A stretch of DNA of 64,000 nt from Calliphora vicina (lineage: Eukaryota; Arthropoda; Insecta; Diptera; Calliphoridae). Below the pieces are notes generated by a model. The model saw nothing but the letters and a program-made list of their open reading frames with translations. It did not search any database and was not told where the DNA came from. The position numbers and the translations under genes were made by a program. Shown one piece after another: positions 1-10,541 of this stretch. Every line of letters starts with the position of its first letter. Position 1 is the first letter of the stretch. The stretch lies in NCBI RefSeq assembly GCF_958450345.1, contig NC_088780.1:42400033-42464032 (forward strand), given 5' to 3'.

Positions 1-32
1 AGTCAATGTATATGTAGTGATTGTAGTTTTTC

Positions 33-215
33 TTATTGTCGGATATTATTAGCAGCGCTAATTGGTATCTCGACATTACGTATAGAAGAAGTTGTAGTAG
101 TTGTATTACCGCTTAACGTAGTTGGCAAAGCTTTGGAATGCCAATTTATGGTTTCGGTTGCTTCTGAAGTTGAACATTGCTGTGATTTAGTAGGCGTTGC
201 CATATTACCAGACAT
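33..215 (-). other. possible exon, short S/T/N-rich open frame
   Basis: A 60-codon open frame on the minus strand starts with ATG and is rich in Thr, Ser, Asn and Ala. It is less AT-rich than its surroundings, and the frame stays open about 26 codons upstream of the ATG. I see no recognisable domain and no convincing splice sites. It could be a fragment of a coding exon of a gene lying mostly outside the window, or chance. No function is assigned. Confidence 0.2.
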
Positions 216-339
216 ATTAAGGGCAATAGGTGTAAAAGCTGATTTTGTATTATTAGAATTGGTATTCGTTTATTACCGATCGATTCTCAATGTTCTATAG
301 CCCTCATATAACGACCGATCTCGAAAATTTCTTTAATAA

Positions 340-735
340 AATTAAGTTTGAAAATGCATTTACAAGGTTAACGGTATCCTACGAATACAAAAACTCATAC
401 ACAAGTAAATATGGATATATTTTATGTAAAAATAAGCTTTTATTTTAATATATCTAAAAATATATTAATTTTGTTCGTAAATTTCTTGTTCTAGTGGCCT
501 GAGACACGTTAATATCCTGGCGATTTTTTAATAACTTTAACATTTTTTAACCAATTTTTGTATTTTATATCTTATTAGAACGACAATTACGTCCACATTT
601 CGATTCTTTTATATTAAATTGTGAAAGTAGTTATTTAGTAGCAAAATGTTTGCAAAAACTGGACAAAATTTCCTTTGAAATGCATTTCCAAACTTTAGGG
701 CCGTTGCGCCACCAGTTAACGTTATCCTATTGTCC
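340..735 (+). repeat. dispersed repeat family A, copy 1
   Basis: First of four copies in this window of a non-coding block with a conserved GGCCTGAGACACGTTAAT core, followed by a stretch reading roughly CCTGGCGATTTTTTAATAAC. The left side carries GGTTAACGGTATCCTACG and the right side ends in a CACCAGTTAACGTTATCC-like motif. The other copies are at 13,651-13,983 (minus), 47,440-47,640 (minus, partial) and 57,003-57,375 (plus). No coding potential is seen. Confidence 0.75.
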
Positions 736-1621
736 TAATATTTTACAGAACTTCAACAATATATAAAACAATTCTAGGGGAGGGGACGGTCAAAACTCGC
801 AATCTTGGAGCACTCCAATGTGCATACATCTCTGAAATAACTCACTCGTTCAACAATACTGTATTAACTTAAAAAGTGTTCAGGAGAGACAAAAACTGTT
901 CTTGGTAACATTTTAAGAGAATTTGAAAATCCGAATACATCATAGTAAGCAAACTCCATTTGAAAATATATTTACATTGTTTTTCTTTAACATGTTTGCA
1001 ATTATTGTAAAATAAATCTATTTTTTGAGTTAAAACTATTTTTCTGAAACTTCTTTCTTTTTTTGTATTATTATATAAAAAGAATAATTCTAATAACAGA
1101 TTTTAACTTGTTCGAATAATTCGATCACACGTTTAAAATTAATCGAATTATTCCAATAATAAAATTTTTTTTTTTTTAATAAAGAATGAAGTTTTGATGT
1201 CGGTTTTTTAATATTTTATTGTTAAAGAAAAAAAAATAACGTTAAAGTTAACAATTCAAGTATTGATAATGTTAAGAAACATTCGAAAACAAATTCCATC
1301 ATTAAATTCAATATTAAATTAATATTCAGTACAAATTAGTTTCATATCGGTATAGGGTATCATATGGTCGGGTATGACCGACTATACTTTCTTACTTGTT
1401 TTTTATATTTTAAGCATAGTAGTAAAAATCCAGGAATTCAAACTTTTAAGATATTTATTAAGAAAGAAAATACTAAAAATAACAGTATATTATTTCATCA
1501 AACATAAATATAATAATAATTTTTTTTATATTTAATATTTTTTGAATTTTTAACAGGAGTAATTGTACATACGAGTAATTAACCAAGTAATTTTAAATAA
1601 TTGAATAGTGATACAGATTGG
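736..1621. other. AT-rich interval without genes
   Basis: No open frame or RNA gene can be supported. Around 1,355-1,400 there is a short hairpin-like motif (GGTCGGGTATGACCGAC) followed by CTATACTTTCTTACTTGTT. This motif recurs near 12,310 and 21,215, so it looks like the end of a dispersed element. Confidence 0.5.
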
Positions 1622-1936
1622 TTTGTTTAGTCGAAAGTAAAACATTAGAACATTACATTACATTTGGCGGATTCAAACGGTCTGCTATTAAGTCATATTG
1701 TCATAATGTCCTAATATATTATTTAAACAAATCGTTGTTGTGCTTCAAGCAAAAAAAGATTTATTTTATGACATAACAATAAACATGGTTCAAAAAGTTT
1801 TGCTTGAAACACAACAAAAATTTGTTAAAACTATGATAATATATTAGAACATTATGACAATATGACTTAATAGCAGACCGTTTGAATCCGCCAAATGTAA
1901 TGTAATGTTCTAATGTTTTACTTTCGACTAAACAAA
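1622..1936. mobile_element. MITE with about 100-bp terminal inverted repeats
   Basis: The two ends are near-perfect reverse complements for about 100 bp, beginning TTTGTTTAGTCGAAAG and running through GGCGGATTCAAACGG to TAATATATTA. The middle is a short AT-rich loop containing another weak inverted repeat (GTTGTGCTTCAAGC with GCTTGAAACACAAC). It has no coding capacity. The inner part of the inverted repeat is shared with elements at 12,858-13,138 and, weakly, 37,915-38,035. The superfamily is not determined. Confidence 0.85.
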
Positions 1937-1978
1937 ATTTGTATTTAAAAAATCAAATTTGTATTTGGGCCACTGAAA

Positions 1979-2761
1979 TTAAACATGTTTAATGTTCAAT
2001 TTTTTCCATTGGAAATCGACATTTCCATCTGTTACTAAATGTCTTGAAATTTCATCTCTAAGTCTACAGGCATATTTGTAGGTTTTATTTTCTTGGCGAC
2101 CAATTGATGAAAACGTTGATGGTATATTTTCATTTGGTAAGTCTTCTGTTATAGGCTTGGCCTTTTTTTTTGTCAAATAATTGTGCAAAACGCAAGATGT
2201 CATCACAACTAAGTCTACCGTAGACGTTTGCACTTCTATTGGACGATTAAATATGCCAAACCTTTTAGCCAACCTGCCAAATGCGCACTCTACAACCATC
2301 CTTGCTCGACACAGTCTGTAATTAAATATTTCCTGTGGAGTATTTAATTTTAATGACCTACTGTATGGCTTCATTAAGTGTGAGTCAAGTGAAAACGCAT
2401 CATCACCAATGAAAAAGTAGGGAATTTTGTTGCCTCGTCCAGGAACAAGTTCCTTACTCCTTGGGATGTTAAGATCTCCATTTTCACCGGCATTGTATAG
2501 GTATGACTCTGTATAGATTGTACTATCGGAGGCTTTGCCATTTGATCCAACATCTACAAAAATGAAACGGCAATGTGCATCCACTGCTGCGAAAAGGACA
2601 ATGCTAAAGAATCCTTTAAAATTATAAAATTGAGATCCAGTGTTCGATGGGGCCTTGATACGTATATGCTTTCCATCCAAAGCTCCTAACGTATGTGGAA
2701 ATTGCCAAAAATTATTAAAATCTTTTGCGATTTCCTCCCACTCTACTTCGGTATCTGGGAC
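1979..2761 (-). pseudogene. Harbinger transposase, exon 3 (DDE nuclease domain)
   Basis: This exon encodes the C-terminal 260 residues of a PIF/Harbinger transposase (DDE_Tnp_4-type nuclease). Its acceptor is a clear pyrimidine-rich TTTTTACAG ending at 2,762, and it opens in phase 0 on the residues VPDTEVEW. The catalytic residues are present: Asp in GALDGKH (about residue 187 of the spliced protein), Asp in FIGDDAF (about 278) and Glu in RMVVECAFG (about 316). Family signatures follow in order: SGSxFYNFKGFFSIVL-like, FVDVG, SDS, PYxxxL, IFNYRLCRAR, RF and a CVLHNYL motif. Stop codon at 1,979-1,981. The exon itself has no internal stop, so the nuclease looks intact. I call the gene a pseudogene because the donor of the preceding intron is mutated and the left end of the transposon is missing. 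Confidence 0.85.
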
Positions 2762-2904
2762 CTGTAAAAACATTTTAATTATTATTAGATATTCTAAAAT
2801 GATATACATATGTAAATGTAAAAATTCTGTTTTCAGAGAATTAATACACTAAAATATTACAATATGCCAATTGTTTGTTTATTAATTATTTTTATTTCTT
2901 TTAG

Positions 2905-3294
2905 GAAAGTTTCAATTCTCAAAACTGTGAAGACATTGAGGAAGGTCAAGATTATGTGTATAATGAAACCCCGTGCAAAGACTCTGGGTCCAATAAATTA
3001 GACAGAGCCTTGGAAAAGATTTTAGAACTTAAAGAAGAAGATAATGAGTTTACCGCATTTGGTGTGAGTATTGCGCTCCAATTGCAAAAGATGCCAGAAG
3101 GAAATGGATACGAATTGATGAGCGAAATTCAGAATTTAATAACTAAAAGAAAGTTGGAAAATCTACGAGAGAAACGCTTCCGTCCAATGACGCTATTCTC
3201 CCCACGGTCAAGCACTAACAACTCCTCCCCTACTGATATTTTAAGTACAGCTCTTTCAGATGCTGAAATTGATTTTGAAACAATTTTAATATAA
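2905..3294 (+). pseudogene. BESS-motif accessory protein, last exon (Harbinger ORF2 type)
   Basis: A good acceptor (TTATTTCTTTTAG) ends at 2,904, followed by 129 codons and a stop at 3,292-3,294. The middle, around FTAFGVSIALQLQKMP, and the following helix with RKLENLREKR, have the spacing and hydrophobic pattern of a BESS motif. That motif sits near the C-terminus of MADF/Myb-SANT-like proteins encoded by PIF/Harbinger transposons and related fly regulators. In the family this partner protein helps transposase enter the nucleus and bind DNA. I cannot find the upstream exon with the DNA-binding MADF domain anywhere to the left, so the gene is incomplete. It lies inside the transposase's second intron on the other strand. 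Confidence 0.6.
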
Positions 3295-3304
3295 ATATAA
3301 TATA

Positions 3305-3585
3305 TATGGGGGATTTCATGTCAAGTGAACAAACTTTTGAAACCGATATCTTCCGTTCAGGATGCACCAAGATTTGTCCTATTGGATAGTAATTTAGACA
3401 CAATAGTTTAGTTTAGCTATTTCTATATTTGCCAAAATGTTTACCACTTCTAACTCAGAGAGTTCTTGACCGATCTTGTTGAAACATTTTGTATAAATTA
3501 CTATCTAATAGGACTAACCTTGGTGCATCCCGAACGGAAGATATCGGTTTCAAAAGTTTGTTCACTTGACAAGAAATCCCCCATA
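3305..3585. mobile_element. MITE of the TATGGGGGATTTC family, short form
   Basis: Inverted ends start TATGGGGGATTTCATGTC and continue through GAAACCGATATCTTCC on both sides, about 90 bp per arm. The arms are shared with the larger foldback element at 5,785-7,081, of which this looks like an internal-deletion derivative. It sits about ten bases after the stop codon of the BESS exon, within the Harbinger element. Confidence 0.8.
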
Positions 3586-4357
3586 CATATATAAAAATGC
3601 CAGCTGGACTATTTAATTTAATCTTTTTACCTGCATTGTATTATTATATATGACATTAATATATAAAACTATAATTAATTGAATCTTTTTAACAGAATTA
3701 TTATATTTTTTTTTACTTGATTGTACCTGAATTATTATTTTGTTTAAAAAAAAATAAAAAAACGTTATGTTCCTATTTATAAAATATTACCTGTTTTATT
3801 TTTAAAAGAGTGCTACTTTTATGTAATATGTGTTTATAATATATGATAAATATCATACATTTTAGTTTTCGAGTTGTTCATTACAACGAATAAAAACATT
3901 AAATTATAGACACATTATCCTATTTAGTGAGAATTCCCAAAAAAAGACACAATAGTACTTTCTGAATTAGGAGATACAGTAAATGTTCAGAAATATGTGT
4001 CAATCCACAACTATAATTGTGGAAATATTCATGATATTAAACATATATAAGGAAGTCCATAACAAAACGCAATAATTCAATTTTGTTGGATAATCGAATA
4101 AATTTAATTAAAGACGTTGGATACAGGAAATGTTTAATTTTGGTATTGAATTACAATGAACTATTGATCTGTTAGCTTTTAACAATGGCTGCATAAAATG
4201 TGTAGAATTGGATTCAGTAAAAAACTTAAAAATTGGAATTATTCCGTTATTATGGACGTCCTTATATAATCGTAATTGAGTGGAAATCTAAATTTCTGTA
4301 ATAATGGAAAAACTAACTAATTTCGCTAACTATGAAATGTATGCAATATATACTTTC

Positions 4358-4567
4358 CTTAAAATAAACATTTTTTAGGGCATCGTATATTGCACGTAGC
4401 ACCATTGGCATAAACACGCTGATTGTGCTTCTTGATACCCTTGTTAAAAACTCCAGAGATGCAAATGAGTCCCCAGTGGCCAAGTATCGAAGAGCGATTG
4501 CCAACTTTGATCTCGGAGAAATCGCTGTCCGCATATGGGTGTCACTTTTTTTAATTTTGTGTTCAAC
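4358..4567 (-). pseudogene. Harbinger transposase, exon 2 (helix-turn-helix region)
   Basis: The acceptor TTTATGTAG ends at 4,568, and the exon then reads 70 codons in phase 0. It holds the sequence VEHKIKKSDTHMRTAI followed by LAIALRYLATGDSFASLEF and VSRSTISVFMP. This is the conserved helix-turn-helix-like region that precedes the nuclease domain in PIF/Harbinger transposases. The exon should end at AAG at 4,358. The next six bases on the minus strand are GAAAGT, where the consensus donor is GTAAGT, so the invariant T has become A. With that one change the phase would match exon 3 exactly. As it stands, reading continues through about 15 extra codons to a stop near 4,313. Confidence 0.8.
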
Positions 4568-4632
4568 CTACATAAATTGATTAAAAATAGTTTTTGAATG
4601 AATTTTTATATAAAATTTGTTATTGTACTTAC

Positions 4633-4896
4633 CATATTAAGAACAACTTCAAACTGGTCTATTTTTAAACGGCAAAAATTGTTGAAGTCCTTGTCGTCAT
4701 CTTCCCACAACAAATCTTTTAGCAAATGTGCTTCCATGTCCATGTCACATCTTTTGATTAGGAGGGGCTTCACCCAATACCTCCTCTTTACATTTTGTTT
4801 TTTTTTTACTTTTTGTATTTCACTTAATTCGTTTTCTATAATTTTTAGTTTAAGAATTAGAGCAATTTTTTTAATGTGTTTACGTTTTGACGACAT
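4633..4896 (-). pseudogene. Harbinger transposase, exon 1 (N-terminus)
   Basis: The ATG at 4,896 begins an 88-codon exon with a basic N-terminus (MSSKRKHIKKIA), a Lys-rich stretch (KVKKKQNVKRRYW) and then an acidic DLLWEDDDKDFNNF segment typical of Harbinger transposases ahead of the helix-turn-helix. It ends in phase 0 at an excellent donor, ATG followed by GTAAGTAC at 4,632. A 65-bp intron joins it to exon 2. Together the three exons would give about 418 residues, a normal length for this family. The start is supported by the stop-limited frame and by the position relative to the right terminus. Confidence 0.8.
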
Positions 4897-5028
4897 TTTT
4901 AAAATGAACTTTTACTTGCATGTGTAAACGCTCAAGCAACTTGTAGACATTTCGATGTATTTTCGACATTTTCGATAATAATACGTATTCTCAACTTTCC
5001 TCAATCTACTTGCATGTGTAAACGCACC

Positions 5029-5784
5029 GTTACTAATACATAAGCCATCTGTGGTGTACTTTCTACAATATTCTTTAATTGAATATTCGAATACAGCGTT
5101 GCCAACTTACGACCAAATCAACTGAAAGCTTTTATTTAATATTGCCCACAGATATGTTACAGTCTGCCATTACAGCACTGTTATTTGAAAGCATTATGCT
5201 ACTTTTAAATCAGCCCTTAAAATCGTTATATTTGAATTCAAGTACAATTTCGTAACAGTATATTATTAGATAGAAGTTATATGTAATTATGAGCTGATAT
5301 GTATATTAGGGATACAACTATTGACAATTTTTGTAAATATGCAAATTGGCGTAGCATAGTGGAATAGAGCATTAAAAAATATAAAAAACCACGGTATTAT
5401 TTTTTCGCGGTTGTTAAAAAAGTTCACGCACCAAACGCAATAAAGTTTTTCATGAAATATTTTCAATTATTTTGAAATACAATATATTTTATTTTAATAA
5501 TAACTGCTGACATACTTCAAAAGATAGTTTTAAAATAAGGGAAGTATCCCTCACACTTGGGAAAAAAATATGAAATTAATTATATAATTTTTCAGAAAAA
5601 AAAAGTTTGGTTTATTTCAGAAATTGGTGTTGGTGCGTGATGTTTTTGATTCAAAAGGACCTAAAAAAATGATTTTCATTACTTATACAACATTGGCCAT
5701 GACGTGGTGGTACGCCAAAATTACTTATATGCCTAATGTATATGGGGCGGACGTGGTACGAAAAATTTTATATATATGAATTTA
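5029..5784. other. AT-rich interval without genes
   Basis: No open frame longer than background, no RNA gene and no clear repeat structure is visible. Confidence 0.4.
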
Positions 5785-7081
5785 TATATGGGGGATTTCA
5801 TGTCAAGTGAACCAACTTTTGAAATCGATGTCTTCCGATCGGGATGAAATTTGCACCAAGGTTAGCTCTATTGGATAGTAACTCAGACACAATTTTTCAA
5901 CAACATCGGTCGAGAACTCTCTGAGTTATAGGGGGTAAAATTTTGACAATTTGGTCAAACAGGGGTTTTTTCTTATCCATGTAACTTATTACCTATTGTT
6001 CTTAGCAAAATGTGTTCCAAATAGTATAGATAGCTATTTCTTCGATCTTTCGAAAAAAAATATTTAAAAAAAAAAATAAAAAATTTTTAATATTTTTTTT
6101 CCGAAATCAAAAACTTTTTTGACTTTTTTTTAAAATACGCTATTTTTTTTTATTTTTTTTTTTTTCTTAAAATAAAGTTTAGATATTTTCCTTGAACACC
6201 TACTTGGTCGCTTAGTGGGATGCGAGTGGGATATCTATCAAAATAAATATTTTGTAACTCAAAACATAAAATTTTTGACTTTTTTTGCAAAATCAAAAAC
6301 TTTGTTGACTTTTTTTTTTCAAAATGGACCCTTTTTTAATCTTTTTTTTAGGTCAAACAAAAGCTTAGATATTATCCTTGAAGACCAAAAGCGATCAAAC
6401 CATCTTAAAGGTTTTGATCGCTTAAAAAATATTTATTTTGATAGATATCCCACTCGCATCCCACTAAGCGACCAAAAGGGTCTTCAAGGATAATATCTAA
6501 GCTTTTGTTTGACCTAAAAAAAAAGATTAAAAAAGGGTCCATTTTGAAAAAAAAAGTCAACAAAGTTTTTGATTTTGCAAAAAAAGTCAAAAATTTTATG
6601 TTTTGAGTTACAAAATATTTATTTTGATAGATATCCCACTCGCATCCCACTAAGCGACCAAGTAGATGTTCAAGGAAAATATCTAAACTTTATTTTAAGA
6701 AAAAAAAAAAAATAAAAAAAAATAGCGTATTTTAAAAAAAAGTCAAAAAAGTTTTTGATTTCGGAAAAAAAATATTAAAATTTTTTTATTTTTTTTTTTA
6801 AATATTTTTTTTCGAAAGATCGAAGAAATAGCTATCTATACTATTTGGAACACATTTTGCTAAGAACAATAGGTAATAAGTTACATGGATAAGAAAAAAC
6901 CCCTGTTTGACCAAATTGTCAAAATTTTACCCCCTATAACTCAGAGAGTTCTCGACCGATGTTGTTGAAAAATTGTGTCTGAGTTACTATCCAATAGAGC
7001 TAACCTTGGTGCAAATTTCATCCCGATCGGAAGACATCGATTTCAAAAGTTGGTTCACTTGACATGAAATCCCCCATATGT
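5785..7081. mobile_element. foldback element, about 1.3 kb near-perfect inverted repeat
   Basis: The left arm (from TATGGGGGATTTCATGTC at 5,785) and the right arm (ending at 7,081) are reverse complements with very few differences over about 600 bp each, centred near 6,434. The outer about 280 bp match the MITE family at 3,305-3,585. The inner parts are T/A runs plus a block reading GATGCGAGTGGGATATC. A short extra inverted repeat (GCGATCAAACC with GGTTTTGATCGC) lies near 6,390-6,423, and an additional copy of the GATATCCCACTCGCATCCC block follows it, making the centre slightly asymmetric. Short open frames inside are products of the repeat and not genes. Confidence 0.9.
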
Positions 7082-7552
7082 ATAAAAGGCTCCATTTTGA
7101 AAAAAAATTCAACAAAGTATTTGATTTTACAAAAAATGTCAAAAATTGTTACAAAACATATATTTTGTGACCAAAAAGCTGGCCAATGAAAAGACCTAAG
7201 CTTTCTTTTGAGAAAAAAATCCCCTTTTGATAAAAAGTCAAAAAAGTTTTTTATTTTGAAAAAAAAGTAAAAATTTTTTTTAATTTTTTTTCGAAAGATT
7301 GAAGAAATATCTATCTAAATTATTTGGGACACATTTTGCTAAGAACAAAAGGTAATAAGTTACATGGATGAAAAAAATCACATGTTTGGCCAAAATGTCA
7401 AATTTTGATCCCCTCTAACTCAGAGAGTTCTTGACCGATCTTGTTGAAAAATTGTATCTGAATTACTATCCAACTACTATTGGTGCAAATTTCACCCCTA
7501 TCGGAAGACAGCGACTTCAAAAGTTGCCTCACTTGACGTGAAATCCTCCATA
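7082..7552. repeat. half copy of the TATGGGGGATTTC foldback family
   Basis: Immediately after the full element comes a diverged copy of only its right arm, ending in ACTTGACGTGAAATCCTCC. A second right-arm copy is at 13,985-14,490. The lack of a left arm suggests deletion or recombination between copies. Confidence 0.75.
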
Positions 7553-10217
7553 TATAAAAATAATATTTTAGTTGGAACTGTCCCAACCATCCTAATGTAG
7601 ATATGCAGAATTTTTATTGCATATTTTATTTGTTTATTTATTTAATTGCAAATAAACATGAAAGGGATATCCTGTTGGGTTTAATTTGAAAATAATTGTT
7701 AAAATAATAACACAAGCAATAATTTATTTATATGTAAATATTTAAATTTTAAAAATTTGAAAAAAATACCAAATTTATAAAACCATTTAACTTATTGTTA
7801 TATTTGTTACATATACACCACACATGTATGTATATGTACATAATTAACAAAATCAAATGGTACTTGACAATATAATAATCAATTATTTACTATTTAAACG
7901 ATGGTAAGTGTACTTCATAAATTATTATATAATTAATTGCTATTGTAAATTTTTAAATGTAAAACTATAGAGATGCCTGAACTTCTCAGCCATGTTCTCT
8001 CTACATTAAAAGCATATTTATCTTTTTTTTAATTGTTGGTGAATATCAAACTTAGCATGGTAATATAGTAAAACAACTAAATCAATTGTTTGTTTTTTTT
8101 TTTTTAAATTGTAAATGTTTTATCTCGCCAGTATTCAGTAATTCACTTAATGTTAATCGTAAAATCTAAAACATAAATAGTTAATGACAGTATTTTATAA
8201 TTTCGTAATTTATTATCATATTGACTACCTTTATCAATAAAGTTGTTCCATAGCCTTTTAAGAGCAAGCTTAGAGAAAATAGTTCAAATCAGAGTAAACC
8301 AAAAAGAGAATGATTCAAATGATAATGTATTATTTTTAAAAACTAGATGATAACTAATATATTGGTAGACGAAACGAAAATTTCTTTTCATGGACATAAA
8401 GTTTAAAGTTCTCCAGAATTTCAAAATTCATTTTATGTTTAACAAAAATTTCAATTAAAAATTGTTTTCGTATTTCATCAATGTTTAAATATAAAATTTG
8501 TATTTACTAAATAATTTTTAGTTTAGTCTTGGCCAAATTTTTTGGTTTGAAATCAACCCAAAAAACTATCTGAAATATAAGAAAATGTGTTACAAAATGT
8601 ATTTTTAAGAAATAATTTAAACTAAATTTTATCGAAATCCGCCAGATCGTTGTACACACTAACCCATAATAGGTATGACTGTTCTATCGTTTATTAGAAT
8701 CGAAAACATTTCAAATTTCGGTCGTTTACAAAAAAATTTTAAAATGTAAAATTTGTAATTTGATATATTATAAATTTGAATTTTATGATTTTTTTGGTAT
8801 CAAATCATAATGGGTTACAGAAAATTCGAATACTTAAAAATCTTTGGGTAAATTAAATCAAAAAACAATTATTAATTTCAATGTTTTTTCAACATTTACT
8901 TTTTAAGACTTTTTTTAAAATAATGCTACTTTGACCGACCCAAAACTCGAAATTTTAAATCAAATGTGCAACCTCTAAATGTTATCCGAAGTTTTCAGCA
9001 TTTAGTTTTTAGATGAGATTTCAAGAATCAAACAAATTAAGGACCTCCCTAGTACCCATATTACACATGTAAATAAAGTAAATGTCAGGTTATGTATATA
9101 TTTGTGTACAGTAAAAAGGTTTAGTACTGAATAGTTGATTGCTTTATAATAAAAACATTTGCGGTTCAATCATGTGGTGTATTTGTTTACCTTTTTGTGG
9201 TAAACTTTACATGACTTATTTTGGGTTTTTTTCCCTTTTGTTAACGTTTCTAAAAACTCCATTTAGCAGAAAAGGTATACAAGTACGAAATGTGCTTAAT
9301 TTAGAAATTTATAATCATTGAAAAACGTCAATATTGTAAAATGTGGGCAGAATAAATTCGTTTAAGTATGTATACTTTCTTAAATTTTAATAATCAAAAA
9401 TTTTGATATGAGAGATATCATATAAAACAAGTGTTATATTTGGATGTTCCCAATCTTGTATGCCCACCATCAATATGTGACAATAAAATTGTTTTCTGAT
9501 CTATGCAGTTTAGGGTCAGTTATAAACCGATCCAAAAGTTGCTAGAATGATTTAGGTTCATATAAAACTTTTCTATGACATCACAATAATTAATATAATA
9601 ATAATACAATGTTCCAGAGTAATTTCCGATCAAGTTTTTTGAATATAAAAATTGCTGACCTGTGGTCCACATTTAATCTCTATTTTAGCTCCTCATTGCT
9701 AACTTTTCATCATATTCAAAATGATTTTCAAAACAAATTGTACAACTTAATTTTCTTAATTATTTATTTATGCAATTTTTTGTATATGCTTTAATATGTA
9801 TAACAAATTACACCTACAACATAACAAAAATAACTTTATTGCTTGTACTTATTAATATTATATATACTATATACATTTATATAGAATACAATGGTGATAT
9901 TTAAAAAAAAAAAACTATAATTTGCCACAAAAAACTATAGTTTGTTTAATAAATTATATGCTAATTTATTAAATTTTATAATATATTTTCACACTCAATT
10001 CTGAATCAATTTTTTTTAAAACGACTATAAACAATTCAAAAAAATATTGGGCAAGCCAAAATTTTACATACCCTAATTGTAATTAAATTAAGTTATTTCA
10101 ATAATATGCACTTACTGTATAATTAATACCGCTAATCACTTTGGTGAACTACTATCTCCAAGTACAGTGAATCTCATTAACTTAGGTTGTGTATTTTGGA
10201 ATTTTATAAGGATCCAG
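7553..10217. other. AT-rich interval without recognisable genes
   Basis: No coding frame, tRNA or rRNA could be supported in this stretch. Around 8,650-8,980 there is a sequence with TAACCCATAAT and TTAGAATCGAAAA motifs that recurs loosely near 49,690-49,850, probably an old dispersed repeat. The rest shows nothing I can name. Confidence 0.4.
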
Positions 10218-10532
10218 AATATATCGATGGCTTATATTCAAATAGTGCTATAAGGAAAATCAACCTTTTACAGGAGAGCGAAAAAACTGTTTTTTTCGTT
10301 AACTAACCTTTAGTTTACAATGTGATTTAAAAACGACTTCTAAATCCTACATATATTAAGTTTTTATTAATTCCTGATATTCGCGCTTATATGTTAGATA
10401 TCACTTTTTACAAGTTGAAGTTTTTTCGATTCTAACAGTGAAATAGGCAGATAGCACTATTTGAACAAAAATAAAAATGAGCTTTAATGTAAACTTTGAG
10501 GTTTTTATGTAAGTAATAGGGCTCATGCACAA

Positions 10533-10541
10533 CACCATCAA
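10533..10541. repeat. target-site duplication CACCATCAA, left
   Basis: Perfect match to 11,695-11,703, on the other side of the foldback element. Confidence 0.85.

Larger units (their letters stand above)
1979..5028 (-). mobile_element. PIF/Harbinger DNA transposon, decayed
   Basis: This block carries a complete but damaged three-exon DDE transposase on the minus strand and the last exon of a BESS-motif protein on the plus strand. It is the usual two-protein content of PIF/Harbinger elements. The right end looks preserved: ACTTGCATGTGTAAACGC occurs at about 4,914-4,931 and again just inside the putative terminus at about 5,008-5,028, where it ends in GCACC. I find no matching inverted terminus on the left near 1,940-1,980, so the left end appears truncated. 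A 281-bp MITE (3,305-3,585) has inserted into it. Confidence 0.75.

Noticed and set aside
2640..2852. Plus-strand frame over the transposase
   Set aside because: Antisense shadow of Harbinger exon 3 and its intron.
4598..4927. Plus-strand 109-codon frame
   Set aside because: Antisense shadow of Harbinger exon 1.
6215..6650. Mirror-image proteins starting MGCEWDIYQNKYF on both strands
   Set aside because: They are the two arms of the foldback element read in opposite directions; low-complexity and not a gene pair.
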